Below, piece by piece: positions 44,283-52,907 of a stretch of DNA of 64,000 nucleotides. This stretch comes from Chryseobacterium gleum (GTDB taxonomy: Bacteria > Bacteroidota > Bacteroidia > Flavobacteriales_D > Crocinitomicaceae), in the NCBI GenBank assembly GCA_945888625.1, contig CAMDAH010000012.1, forward strand, positions 1-64,000, given 5' to 3'. The notes beneath the pieces were generated by a model. The model saw only the letters and a list, made by a program, of their open reading frames with translations. It ran no database searches and had not been told where the DNA came from. Both the position numbers and the translations under genes were made by a program. Each line of letters starts with the position of its first letter. Within the stretch, counting starts at the first letter, position 1.

Positions 44283-45443
44283 TCAACCTAGTTTTTGATA
44301 GGTCCTCCACCACAAATCTGGCATTTCATTTTGCATCGCTTTATCGTAATCATTCTTATTACAAGGAACCATGTGATGCCGTTCAAATTTTGAAAATTGA
44401 TCAGGTGGATAAGGCACTTCCATCCACCATCTATCTGACTTGTTTGATTTATAAAACACGATTTCATGATCACCTTGTTCAAGATACACCGTGAACTTTG
44501 AATAATCTATTTTATTTCCAATAGGAAAGTCACCTTTCCTTGCAAAGTAACCATCTAAAAAATACCAAATCATTTCAGCAATAAGTTTCTCGGCTATCCG
44601 TGAACTAGAAAAGCAATTAAAAACACCAAAGCTTGTCGCTTTATCACTTATACCAGCATATTTTGCTATTTGGCAGGCTTGCTCAGCATAAAAACCATTT
44701 GGATTACCGTGAGCGCCTCTGGTTTCAGAAGCACGAATCGATTCAAAATCAAAACTAATAATATCAGCGTTCCGCAAAATTGGCTCTGCGTATTTAACAT
44801 CTGAATTGAATTCTCCGAGGCGACAAACGTCAAAATAAAGTTTTTCAAAGAGCTCGAGTTCTTTCGATTGTGCGAAAGGCAGTTGTAAACCAATATTCGC
44901 ATGATTGAATAGATAGCAAGGGCGTCTTAATAACAAGCTACCAATGAAACGGTCGTGACAAACAGCATCATCCACAGCTCCTAAATCCAACCTAGCATCA
45001 ATTGTGCAAGTGTTTATTAATTGCTCTAGTTCTTCATACCCTGTAAACATTGCCGTTGTTAAATCTTGGCCTCCACCCACAACAATTGGAACAATTTTAT
45101 TTTTTACCAACTCCGCCGTAACTTGAGCTAGTGCATAGTAAGTATCCTTTAAGTCATTGCCAGGCAATAAATCACCAAGATCATAAATGGTTGTTTTCCA
45201 TTCTAGCCCTTTACATAATAAATAGAGCTCACTTCTGAAATTACTTGGCCCTTCAATTTCGCGCCCATAATTATCAAAATTTTGATTAAGCCCTCTGTAT
45301 TCAGGCACATAAATAATTGCACATCCATTGGGTTGTAAATCGGGAAATTCTACCGTAAACGAATCAATAACAAACCCCAATTGCTCTTCATTACAATTTG
45401 GTTTTTGGGATATTGGATGAAAATAAATGGATAAATCTTTCAT
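44283..45443 (-). CDS. Arginase-fold protein with degenerate metal site
   Basis: A 386-residue ureohydrolase-like protein, usually annotated in this phylum as formimidoylglutamase or arginase family. The metal-ligand positions are altered: the GGDHS motif reads GGGQD (residues 123-127, His to Gln), the DAHxD motif reads DARLD (149-153, His to Arg), and the SxDxD motif reads SFDFE (230-234, second Asp to Glu). Loss of two His ligands makes a binuclear manganese site unlikely, so hydrolase activity is doubtful. It contains 100-plus extra C-terminal residues after the core. It lies directly upstream of the T9SS genes. Two candidate -7 boxes (45461-45468 and 45478-45485) precede it. Confidence 0.85.
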   Translation of the reverse strand: MKDLSIYFHPISQKPNCNEEQLGFVIDSFTVEFPDLQPNGCAIIYVPEYRGLNQNFDNYGREIEGPSNFRSELYLLCKGLEWKTTIYDLGDLLPGNDLKDTYYALAQVTAELVKNKIVPIVVGGGQDLTTAMFTGYEELEQLINTCTIDARLDLGAVDDAVCHDRFIGSLLLRRPCYLFNHANIGLQLPFAQSKELELFEKLYFDVCRLGEFNSDVKYAEPILRNADIISFDFESIRASETRGAHGNPNGFYAEQACQIAKYAGISDKATSFGVFNCFSSSRIAEKLIAEMIWYFLDGYFARKGDFPIGNKIDYSKFTVYLEQGDHEIVFYKSNKSDRWWMEVPYPPDQFSKFERHHMVPCNKNDYDKAMQNEMPDLWWRTYQKLG

Positions 45444-45460
45444 GTTTATTTTGATGGACT

Positions 45461-45468
45461 CAAAACTA
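45461..45468 (-). promoter_or_regulatory. -7 promoter box for the arginase-fold gene
   Basis: The minus strand reads TAGTTTTG, a perfect match, 17 nt before the ATG at 45443. A second match (TAATTTTG, 45478-45485) lies just upstream, so start-site use is ambiguous. Confidence 0.45.
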
Positions 45469-45546
45469 AACTAAAGTCAAAATTAAATAATAGCACATGA
45501 GCAAAAGAAATGAAAGGTAAATAGTGAATAACTATTCGAATACTAT

Positions 45547-45936
45547 TTACTGATGTAGTATTTTACCTATGTCGGGTCTAAAATAAAGTGAGGATTTTAG
45601 CACTTTACCATCCGCACGATAAATAGGATTGCCATCTTGGTCTAATTTGCTCATATTGGAACGTTGAATTTCCATAAATACTTCTTCTATTTTATGTTGT
45701 AATCCATGTCTTAATAAACTCCCACATAAAATATACAATTGATCGCCAAGCGCGTCAGCAATTTCAACAATATCGCCATTTTTCGCTGCCTCCAAGTACT
45801 CCTCATTCTCTTCTTTCATTAAATTATACCTCAATTCAGCCGCTGAATGGCTGAGCAATGTCGGTAATGCATTATTTTCTATTCCAAATGCCGTGTGAAA
45901 AGATTCTACCTGTTTAATAATATCCTGAAATTCCAT
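45547..45936 (-). CDS. MazG-like NTP pyrophosphohydrolase
   Basis: A 129-residue all-alpha NTP pyrophosphohydrolase. Magnesium-binding acidic motifs are visible: EENEEYLEA on one helix and EIADALGDQLY (ExxD) on the next, followed by GSLLRHGL. Such enzymes remove pyrophosphate from (d)NTPs or act on related nucleotides; the exact substrate is not predictable. The C-terminus has the FRPDIGKIL end seen in the phosphoribosyl-ATP pyrophosphohydrolase-like subgroup. It is 45 nt downstream of the E1 dehydrogenase gene on the same strand. Confidence 0.85.
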   Translation of the reverse strand: MEFQDIIKQVESFHTAFGIENNALPTLLSHSAAELRYNLMKEENEEYLEAAKNGDIVEIADALGDQLYILCGSLLRHGLQHKIEEVFMEIQRSNMSKLDQDGNPIYRADGKVLKSSLYFRPDIGKILHQ

Positions 45937-45981
45937 AGCTAATTTTGTTTTGTTAAAAAATTCCTTGGTTTTTTGATTAGA

Positions 45982-48069
45982 TCAATAATGCAACAAACTG
46001 AGCAGTGCCACTTTAACTTTTTCTGCATTCGGTAAAATGGCAGCCTCAAGATCCGCATTAAGCGGTATTGCTGGTGTATCGATCGCCCCGACTAATTTTA
46101 TGGGGGCGTCTAAGGAGGAAAAACAATTCGCTTGAATTCTTCCCATCAAGCTTAGTCCAAAAGTACATTCTTGTGATTCTTCCGAAACGATTAAAACCTT
46201 TCCGTGTCGATTAGCCAAGGAATATATTGCGTCTTCGTCGAGCGGATTAAGCGAACGTAGATCAAGAATCTCAATTTTCTGTGCAAAAGAATTTGAAGCT
46301 TCTATGCTCCAATACACCCCACGTCCATAAGTCACTACACCTACAGAATCTCCTTTATCAATATGCAACGCATCTGCTTCCTGCACCGTTCTTGCCTTTC
46401 CGATTGGAATAATATATTGGTCATCGGGCTCAATTGACATGGCTCCTTCTGTCCCCGCAATTTTTGACCAATAAAGGCCTTTGTGCTCAAGTATTACCAC
46501 AGGATTCGGATCATAAAAAGCCGCTTTCATTAATCCCTTTAAGTCTGCACCGGTGGACGGATAAACCACTTTTATTCCACGGATATTTAACAATACAGAC
46601 TCCACACTTGATGAGTGATAAGGCCCTCCAGAACCGTAAGCACCGATTGGAACTCGGATAACGCAACTAACAGGCCATTTGCCGTTTGAAAGGTAACAAG
46701 ACCTAGACACCTCGGTAAAAAGCTGATTTAACCCCGGCCAAATGTAATCTGCAAACTGCACCTCAACAATAGGTTTAAGCCCGACTGCAGACATCCCGAC
46801 TGTAGATCCAAATATAAATGCCTCTTGAATTGGCGTATTAAAAACCCTATCATCACCAAAAGTTTCTCCAAGAGTTGCTGCTTCGCGAAAAACACCTCCT
46901 AATCTACGACCGACATCCTGACCATAAAGCAATGCCTCAGGGTGTTTTTGCATCAATTCTCTTACAGCAAAGAGCGCAGAGTCAACCATTACTGTTTTCT
47001 TTTTTCCAATTGGCTCTCGAGAACCTGACTCTTCCATAATAGGCGTTGGCGCAAAAATAAAATCAGTGAGTGAGTCGACATCAGGATCTGGAGCCAAAAG
47101 TGCCTGTTCGTATTGTTCATCAACCAGCTTTCGTGTTTTTGCCTCAATAAGTATTGTATCAGCAAGCGAAATGGAATAATTTGGCAAAAGCTTTTTTAAT
47201 TTAGGAAAAGGATCATTTTTTTCGGCTTCAACTAAATCATCCCTATACCATTCTTTTCTTACACCCGAAGTGTGGTGTCCGAGCAGGGGAACTTTTGCGT
47301 GAATGATAAAAGGCCGTCTTTCTTTCCTTACCAGACTAAAAACCTCTTGAACTGTTTGGTAACAACTAGCGAAATCAGTGCCGTCGATAGTTCGTACTTC
47401 AATGCCATTAAAACCCTTTGCAAAAGTAGTTATATCCTGCGCTCTTGTTTCCGAAGCTTTTGCAGAGATATCCCAATTATTATCTTGTACTAGATAGACG
47501 ACAGGAAATTGTTTCAAAGCGGCCATTTGAAATGCCTCTGAAACTTCTCCTTCGGTGCAAGCCGCATCGCCAAGTGAGCAGACAACCACGGGGGCGTCAT
47601 TTTCATCAACTTCACTTAATCCTGTTTTTTCTTTATACTGAATTCCCATTGCTATACCGGTAGTCGGGATTGCTTGCATTCCTGTGGCTGAGGACTGGTG
47701 AATAATTTTAGGAAACGAAACTTTGTTTAAAGATGGATGTGCATAATATGTTCTGCCACCGGAAAAAATATCATCTTTTTTTGCAAACAATTGCAGCATC
47801 AACTCATAAGGAGAAATGCCCATACTTAGAAGCATGGCATCATCTCTATAATAAGGCGACACCCAATCCATTGATTTTAATTGAAGTCCAACAGCAATTT
47901 GAATTGCTTCATGACCTCGCGAAGTGGCGTGAACATACTTAGATGTAATTTCCTTGTTTAGTTCATATTTCTCCGATAAATACTTAGTGGTAAACATATG
48001 AATGAAAGCAGACTCGACAATCGTTTTGTCTAAAACATCATTTAATACCAATTCATTATTTTGTATCAT
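45982..48069 (-). CDS. Fused 2-oxoacid dehydrogenase E1 (alpha + beta)
   Basis: A 695-residue single-chain E1 of a branched-chain 2-oxoacid dehydrogenase-like complex, catalysing thiamine-diphosphate-dependent decarboxylation. The alpha half (1 to about 330) has the TPP motif beginning GDAACTEGEVSEAFQMAAL and ending near NNWDIS. The beta half (about 350-695) has the GQDVGRRLGGVFREA segment, TPIQEAFIFGSTVGMSAVGLKPIVEVQFADYIWPGLNQL and the EHKGLYW segment. The fusion is common in Bacteroidota. The usual annotation is 2-oxoisovalerate dehydrogenase; the actual substrate is not fixed by sequence. E2 and E3 are not in the window. Confidence 0.92.
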   Translation of the reverse strand: MIQNNELVLNDVLDKTIVESAFIHMFTTKYLSEKYELNKEITSKYVHATSRGHEAIQIAVGLQLKSMDWVSPYYRDDAMLLSMGISPYELMLQLFAKKDDIFSGGRTYYAHPSLNKVSFPKIIHQSSATGMQAIPTTGIAMGIQYKEKTGLSEVDENDAPVVVCSLGDAACTEGEVSEAFQMAALKQFPVVYLVQDNNWDISAKASETRAQDITTFAKGFNGIEVRTIDGTDFASCYQTVQEVFSLVRKERRPFIIHAKVPLLGHHTSGVRKEWYRDDLVEAEKNDPFPKLKKLLPNYSISLADTILIEAKTRKLVDEQYEQALLAPDPDVDSLTDFIFAPTPIMEESGSREPIGKKKTVMVDSALFAVRELMQKHPEALLYGQDVGRRLGGVFREAATLGETFGDDRVFNTPIQEAFIFGSTVGMSAVGLKPIVEVQFADYIWPGLNQLFTEVSRSCYLSNGKWPVSCVIRVPIGAYGSGGPYHSSSVESVLLNIRGIKVVYPSTGADLKGLMKAAFYDPNPVVILEHKGLYWSKIAGTEGAMSIEPDDQYIIPIGKARTVQEADALHIDKGDSVGVVTYGRGVYWSIEASNSFAQKIEILDLRSLNPLDEDAIYSLANRHGKVLIVSEESQECTFGLSLMGRIQANCFSSLDAPIKLVGAIDTPAIPLNADLEAAILPNAEKVKVALLSLLHY

Positions 48070-48085
48070 ACAGATAAAACAGGGG

Positions 48086-48093
48086 CAAATATA
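48086..48093 (-). promoter_or_regulatory. -7 promoter box for the E1 gene
   Basis: The minus strand reads TATATTTG, a perfect -7 match, 16 nt before the ATG at 48069. Confidence 0.5.
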
Positions 48094-48151
48094 CGAAAGA
48101 AGATTCTTAAGAAACTACAAAAGGGGTAATTCTGCACGAATAGAGGCCTAA

Positions 48152-49186
48152 TTATCCATCAATTACAACCGCAGATTGTTGCAGTTCAAAGCTCGATTTA
48201 ATCGTATCAAGTTCAGCAAAAACACCAATTGGGATCGTCCATTTTTTAGTGGTATGACCAAAGGGTGCGTTGTAAATAGCAGGAATCTTTAAAGGTAAAA
48301 TATGGTAATTTACGACTTGAATTAAGGAGAAAGAATGCTGTAGATCTTCTGCGTCACATTTTGTACAAACACCAAATATAAACCCAACAATCTTATCCAA
48401 AATACCGGCAAGCTTTAAATGCGTAAACATTCGATCTATTTTATATGGGTCCTCATTTAACTCTTCCAAAAATAAAATTTTACCCTCACAATTTGGAAGA
48501 TATTCTGTTCCAATTAAACTATTAAACACGGTGAAATTGCCACCAATCAGCTCACCCCGCGCAAATCCAGGAGACAAAGTAATTAGTTTATCCGAAGCAC
48601 TAAAGGGGAACACATTTTTTTCTGCTCTTACGACAACTGATTTAAAGCAATTTTCAGAAAAAATATCCCAAGAAGACAGGCCAACAGGACCATGAAAAGT
48701 AACAAAATTCGCCTTTACAGAAATCGCTAGGAGTAGACTTGTAATGTCACTAAAACCCAATATCACCTTAGGGTTTTCAGAAATCATTTTAAAATCAAGC
48801 AAACTTAAAATTCTTGCACAACCCCAACCACCTCTCATACAAAAAATACCCCTAATAGACTTATCTGCGAATGCGTTATTAATATCATCGGCACGTTCTT
48901 GATCTTTTCCCGCAAAATAACCGTATTGCCTAGCTACTGACTTTGAAAGAATAACAACGAAACCTAGCTTCGAAAGAACTTGGCGAAACGCTTCAATTTT
49001 GGATAAATCAAAAACTGCTCCTGCGGGAGACACAATTATCACCTTATCGCCCGCTTTAAGCGCTACAGGAAACGCTTTTTTTGCTTCGGAAGGCAATAAA
49101 GGCGGACTAAAACTTATTAACGGTTGAGCAATTGAGGCAGAAGCAACCAATGCTGTGTACTTTAAAAAACTTCTTCTGTTTTGCAT
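48152..49186 (-). CDS. LD-carboxypeptidase (S66) with Tat signal
   Basis: A 344-residue peptidase S66 family protein; relatives remove the terminal D-alanine from tetrapeptides during murein recycling. The Ser-Glu-His residues are recognisable: S146 in LGFSDITSLL, the Glu in LFLEELNEDPYKIDRMF, and the His in PFGHTTKKW. MRGGWGCARILSLLD is also typical. Unlike cytoplasmic LdcA it starts with NRRSFLKYTALVASASIA, a twin-arginine (RRxFLK) signal followed by a hydrophobic segment, so export in folded form is predicted. It is the last gene of the FkbM-hydroxylase-DUF2141 run (18 nt gap). Confidence 0.9.
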   Translation of the reverse strand: MQNRRSFLKYTALVASASIAQPLISFSPPLLPSEAKKAFPVALKAGDKVIIVSPAGAVFDLSKIEAFRQVLSKLGFVVILSKSVARQYGYFAGKDQERADDINNAFADKSIRGIFCMRGGWGCARILSLLDFKMISENPKVILGFSDITSLLLAISVKANFVTFHGPVGLSSWDIFSENCFKSVVVRAEKNVFPFSASDKLITLSPGFARGELIGGNFTVFNSLIGTEYLPNCEGKILFLEELNEDPYKIDRMFTHLKLAGILDKIVGFIFGVCTKCDAEDLQHSFSLIQVVNYHILPLKIPAIYNAPFGHTTKKWTIPIGVFAELDTIKSSFELQQSAVVIDG

Positions 49187-49204
49187 TAAAAAATTGATAC
49201 AATA

Positions 49205-49630
49205 TTAAAAACTATTCTTAATGGTTATGGACTTATTTTTATCTAGTTTAACGGCGCAACTTTCAAAAGAAGGGACTGAAAAAACAGGTCGAATATTATT
49301 TGAAAAGCCGTATGGTTCTGTTGGGAAACCGAAAAAATTTCTGTCACAGGCTTTATTGTTGTTTTCGTCATGATAAATACAAACCCCGTATTTACCTTCG
49401 GTAAGATCATGAAAAACAACGGTCACCTCATTACCTGAAAATGACGTTCTAATTTGTTTAAAAGTTAGCCCAACTTTAGCGAAATTTTCAGCATTTCTAT
49501 ATAAACCGAACTCGACCATACCTTTGGAATTTTTAAGATTCGTAACGGTAACTGTAAGGTTAAAAGTAGCTTTTTGGGCATGACAGAAACAAACTAAAAA
49601 ACTACTGAAAATCAAACAATAAAATCGCAT
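49205..49630 (-). CDS. DUF2141 domain exported protein
   Basis: A 141-residue protein with a signal peptide (VCFCHAQ). The DUF2141 domain has GMVEFGLYRNAENFAK, the FHDLTEGKYGVCIYHDENNNKACDRNFFGFPTEPYGFSNN-type region with acidic residues spaced like a calcium loop (D, N, N, D), then the PSFESCAVKLD end. Function of DUF2141 is unknown. It starts right after the hydroxylase stop on the same strand (0 nt gap), so the two are translated together. Confidence 0.88.
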   Translation of the reverse strand: MRFYCLIFSSFLVCFCHAQKATFNLTVTVTNLKNSKGMVEFGLYRNAENFAKVGLTFKQIRTSFSGNEVTVVFHDLTEGKYGVCIYHDENNNKACDRNFFGFPTEPYGFSNNIRPVFSVPSFESCAVKLDKNKSITIKNSF

Positions 49631-50323
49631 CTAAGCCTTGAAATTAGTTTTAAAAATCTTATCCATCCAAATGAAGGTTGAGGAGTAATTCCCACTTAGC
49701 TTCGCATGGTGATCGTCGTGGTGCTTCGTTTTACTAAGCAATGGGATCTTACTCGATAATGGCAATTCTAAATCAGAGTGAATATGTATTTCGTGTAAAT
49801 TTCTCAATCCACCAAAAATCCAAAAAGCATACACATTAACTGGCATAAAAATTAATAAAATTGCAAAACCCAAAAATGCGCCAATCATACCCAGCAACCA
49901 TTCAACGGGGTGGGCATACAGGTATTCAAGCGGAAAAGGTTTCGTTGCCCGATGGTGAATAGAATGAATTGTTTTGAGCATGAATTTATTTTCATGTAAC
50001 CAACGATGATAAAAATAAAAAAAAACATCATCGATAACGAAAGCGAAAATGACCTGAAAAACGATGGTGCCAATAGAAAATGATTGATTAAGCAAAGGAG
50101 CCCCAAAATAGGCACCAAGACCAGAAATGCTAAGCAAAAGAGCTATGTTAAATAAATAAAGTGGCATCCTTTTGGCAAAAAGTCCTTTAACGTATGGCTT
50201 TTTTTGAATTGAAAATTGTTGAAAGATGTTTGTGTACAGCACAAGAATAGAGTACAATAAGCCGAAAAGATTCGTGCCTACTAATAAAAGAACCGTATAA
50301 AAAGCAATACTACTAGCGCTCAT
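49631..50323 (-). CDS. Fatty acid hydroxylase / sterol desaturase family
   Basis: A 230-residue membrane di-iron oxygenase. The histidine boxes are complete: HRWLHE, HSIHH, LHEIHIHSD and the KTKHHDDHH cluster. Several helices are visible (NLFGLLYSILVLY, YLFNIALLLSISGLGAYFG, IVFQVIFAFVIDDVFFYFYH). Members hydroxylate or desaturate lipids, including carotenoids and sterol-like compounds; the substrate is unknown. The start overlaps the FkbM stop by 4 bp and the stop touches the DUF2141 start. Confidence 0.9.
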   Translation of the reverse strand: MSASSIAFYTVLLLVGTNLFGLLYSILVLYTNIFQQFSIQKKPYVKGLFAKRMPLYLFNIALLLSISGLGAYFGAPLLNQSFSIGTIVFQVIFAFVIDDVFFYFYHRWLHENKFMLKTIHSIHHRATKPFPLEYLYAHPVEWLLGMIGAFLGFAILLIFMPVNVYAFWIFGGLRNLHEIHIHSDLELPLSSKIPLLSKTKHHDDHHAKLSGNYSSTFIWMDKIFKTNFKA

Positions 50324-51117
50324 TCTTTTAAGGCGAAAATGTTATACATAGCGGAAGATTCCAATCCTTTTTCTTGTTCGTCAAAAATACGTGTAAATCC
50401 TTTTTGGGTAAACAACTCTTTTACTTTAGTTAGGCGATTTTCCGTATTGTGAACTTCAATAACAATTGATTTTATTTTCGACCAATCATCCTCTTTAATT
50501 CCTTTTAACACATCCCACTCAGCTCCTTCACAGTCAATTTTTAACAGATCTATTTTCCGAATATTTTCAGATGCTATGATTGAAGAGAGTGTTTTTAATT
50601 CACACGTGACCATTTTTTTTCCTTTCACTAATTGCTTAGCAATAATTCCTGAAAACACCAATGGAATCCATTTCATCCAGCGCATATTTTCCGGAGGATT
50701 ACGCATTGTACCCCTTACTGCCTTGTGAAAAGCTTGAGGATCTTCGTCCCATTGCTCTGGGTGAAGTGTAGAAAGCGCGGGAGTATTTGGGAAGTAAGTA
50801 AATGTGGCTTGAGCGCTTTCGCTTGAGACACCGTAAGGAAGAACAAACATGTTTCCGTTACCATGCAATGCAGCATTTTGAGTGAGAACTTGAATGATAT
50901 CAGGAATCGGTTCGAAACAATACACCTTTACATTTTTTGCTTTTTGCATAGCCCGAACGCCAAAAATTCCAATGTTGGCACCAATATCAACAACAACGTC
51001 GTTATCTTTTATGCCAATGCCATTTTGGAGGTACCCTTCCACGTGATGATCCAGCATTTTTGCCTCCGGCTTTCTTAAACAATGTACAACAGTACCATCG
51101 GAAAGTTTAGTTGTCAT
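50320..51117 (-). CDS. FkbM-family methyltransferase
   Basis: A 265-residue SAM-dependent methyltransferase. It has VVDIGANIGIFGVRAMQKA (SAM-binding loop), VYCFEPIPDIIQVLTQNAALHGN, and the FkbM hallmark IDLLKIDCEGAEWDVLKGI. FkbM enzymes O-methylate sugars and polyketides; the substrate here is not known. It overlaps the hydroxylase gene by 4 bp and lies 33 nt after pruA, so it may be transcribed from the pruA promoter as well. Confidence 0.9.
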   Translation of the reverse strand: MTTKLSDGTVVHCLRKPEAKMLDHHVEGYLQNGIGIKDNDVVVDIGANIGIFGVRAMQKAKNVKVYCFEPIPDIIQVLTQNAALHGNGNMFVLPYGVSSESAQATFTYFPNTPALSTLHPEQWDEDPQAFHKAVRGTMRNPPENMRWMKWIPLVFSGIIAKQLVKGKKMVTCELKTLSSIIASENIRKIDLLKIDCEGAEWDVLKGIKEDDWSKIKSIVIEVHNTENRLTKVKELFTQKGFTRIFDEQEKGLESSAMYNIFALKE

Positions 51118-51150
51118 ATAACTTTTAACTTTTTGCTAAAATAAACATAA

Positions 51151-52782
51151 TTATTGTTCGAGAAAAGGGTATTGGTAGCTAGTTGGTGGGACAAAAGTTT
51201 CTTTTATCGTTCTAGCCGAAACCCAGCGCAAAAGATTCATTGCAGCACCCGCCTTGTCATTTGTTCCGGAACCCCTTGCGCCACCGAAAGGCTGTTGTCC
51301 AACAACCGCTCCCGAGGGCTTGTCATTGATGTAAAAATTACCCGCTGCATTTTCAAGCATTCGCGTTGCTGTATTTATTGCGTATCTATCTTGAGCAATT
51401 ATTGAGCCCGTTAATGCATAATCCGATGTTTCGTCGACCAACGAAAGCGTTGCTTCAAATTGATCATCTTCGTAAACGAAAATAGTTAGAACAGGACCAA
51501 AAATCTCCTCACACATCGTTCTAAAAACCGGATTGGTGGTTACAAATGTTGTTGGCTCAATAAAATACCCAATTGTTTTATCGTACCCCCCACCTGTAAT
51601 CAATTCTGCATCTTCTTGCGCTTTGCAATAATCAATGTAGGCAGCTATTTTATCAAATGCTTTTTCATCAATGACCGCATTAACAAAGTTTGACGTATCG
51701 TAAGGAGAACCAACCGAAATTGTTTTTACTTGATCAACAAAAAGTTGTTTCACCTCAGGCCATATTGATTTAGGTATGTAGGCACGCGATGCAGCCGAAC
51801 ATTTTTGACCTTGAAATTCAAACGCACCACGTGCTAGCGCTGTTGCAACTATAGCTGGCGATGCTGAACTGTGAGCAACAACAAAATCTTTTCCCCCCGT
51901 CTCCCCAACGATTCTAGGGTAAGTTCGAAAACTCGACAGGTTTGTCCCAATTTGTTTCCACAATTCTTTAAAAACACTCGTTGAACCGGTAAAATGTAAG
52001 CCCGCAAAATCTTTGTGTTTAAAAATAATCTCCCCGGCAACTGGTCCATCGACGGTAATCATATTAATGACGCCATGGGGTAGGCCTGCAGCATGAAATA
52101 ATTCCATAATCACTTGAGCAGAATAAATCTGTGTGTCGGAAGGCTTCCAAACCACCACATTACCCATCATTGCAGGCGCAGCGCACAAATTTGCAGCAAT
52201 TGCAGTGAAATTAAACGGTGTTATCGCGAAAACGAATCCTTCAAGGGGCCTATATTGTAGCCGATTCCAAACGCCTGTAGAAGATTCTGGTTGTTCTTTG
52301 TAAATTTGGGTCATGTACTGCACATTGAAGCGCAAAAAATCAATTAATTCACAAGCCGCATCGATTTCTGACTGAAATACGTTTTTTGATTGCCCAAGCA
52401 TCGTTGCGGCATTCATTTTATTTCGAAATGGACCTGAAAGTAAATCGGCAGCTTTTAAAAAGATAGCCGCTCGGTCCTCCCAAGGAAGATTGTTCCAATC
52501 CTTTTTAGCTTGCATCGCTTGAGCTATCGCTTCTTCAACGTGAGAACCGTCACCTATATTAAAATGCCCTAGTACTTTTTGATGGTCGTGGGGTGGGCTA
52601 ATTGTCATTTTGTTATTTGTCCTCACCTCTTTAGCTCCGATATACATGGGTACATCAATAGGTTGCTGAGAAAACATTTCTTTGTAGCAGTGCAGTAAGC
52701 TTTCTCGTTCGATACTACCTTTAGCATACGATCTAACCGGTTCGTTTATAGCCTCAGGAGTTTTAAAAAATGCATTTGACAT
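51151..52782 (-). CDS. pruA: L-glutamate gamma-semialdehyde dehydrogenase
   Basis: Oxidises glutamate semialdehyde (P5C) to glutamate, the second step of proline catabolism. From the ATG at 52782 (MSNAFFKTPEAINEPVRSYAKGS) the protein has 543 residues, the normal length for single-function enzymes; an upstream ATG at 52827 would add 15 residues and is not favoured because the -7 box (52800-52807) lies between the two. Catalytic motifs: VGETGGKDF with the general-base Glu and FQGQKCSAASRAYIP with the nucleophilic Cys; FGGARGSGTNDKAG ends the family signature. Confidence 0.95.
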   Translation of the reverse strand: MSNAFFKTPEAINEPVRSYAKGSIERESLLHCYKEMFSQQPIDVPMYIGAKEVRTNNKMTISPPHDHQKVLGHFNIGDGSHVEEAIAQAMQAKKDWNNLPWEDRAAIFLKAADLLSGPFRNKMNAATMLGQSKNVFQSEIDAACELIDFLRFNVQYMTQIYKEQPESSTGVWNRLQYRPLEGFVFAITPFNFTAIAANLCAAPAMMGNVVVWKPSDTQIYSAQVIMELFHAAGLPHGVINMITVDGPVAGEIIFKHKDFAGLHFTGSTSVFKELWKQIGTNLSSFRTYPRIVGETGGKDFVVAHSSASPAIVATALARGAFEFQGQKCSAASRAYIPKSIWPEVKQLFVDQVKTISVGSPYDTSNFVNAVIDEKAFDKIAAYIDYCKAQEDAELITGGGYDKTIGYFIEPTTFVTTNPVFRTMCEEIFGPVLTIFVYEDDQFEATLSLVDETSDYALTGSIIAQDRYAINTATRMLENAAGNFYINDKPSGAVVGQQPFGGARGSGTNDKAGAAMNLLRWVSARTIKETFVPPTSYQYPFLEQ

Positions 52783-52799
52783 AATAAAATTTATTTGCA

Positions 52800-52807
52800 C
52801 AAATATA
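52800..52807 (-). promoter_or_regulatory. -7 promoter box deciding the pruA start
   Basis: The minus strand reads TATATTTG, a perfect -7 match, 17 nt before the ATG at 52782 and downstream of the alternative ATG at 52827. It therefore favours the shorter PruA. Confidence 0.55.
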
Positions 52808-52893
52808 ATAAATGTTCGCACCGACATCTCGAAAAAATAAGGGGAATAAGAGAAAATATATTATTGCTAAGCAAAACAAAGCTGATAAAATTG

Positions 52894-52901
52894 TACCTTT
52901 G
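52894..52901 (+). promoter_or_regulatory. -7 promoter box deciding the recF start
   Basis: TACCTTTG is a perfect -7 match ending 6 nt before the ATG at 52908 and downstream of the alternative ATG at 52812. It supports the shorter RecF. Confidence 0.6.
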
Positions 52902-52907
52902 GAATTC

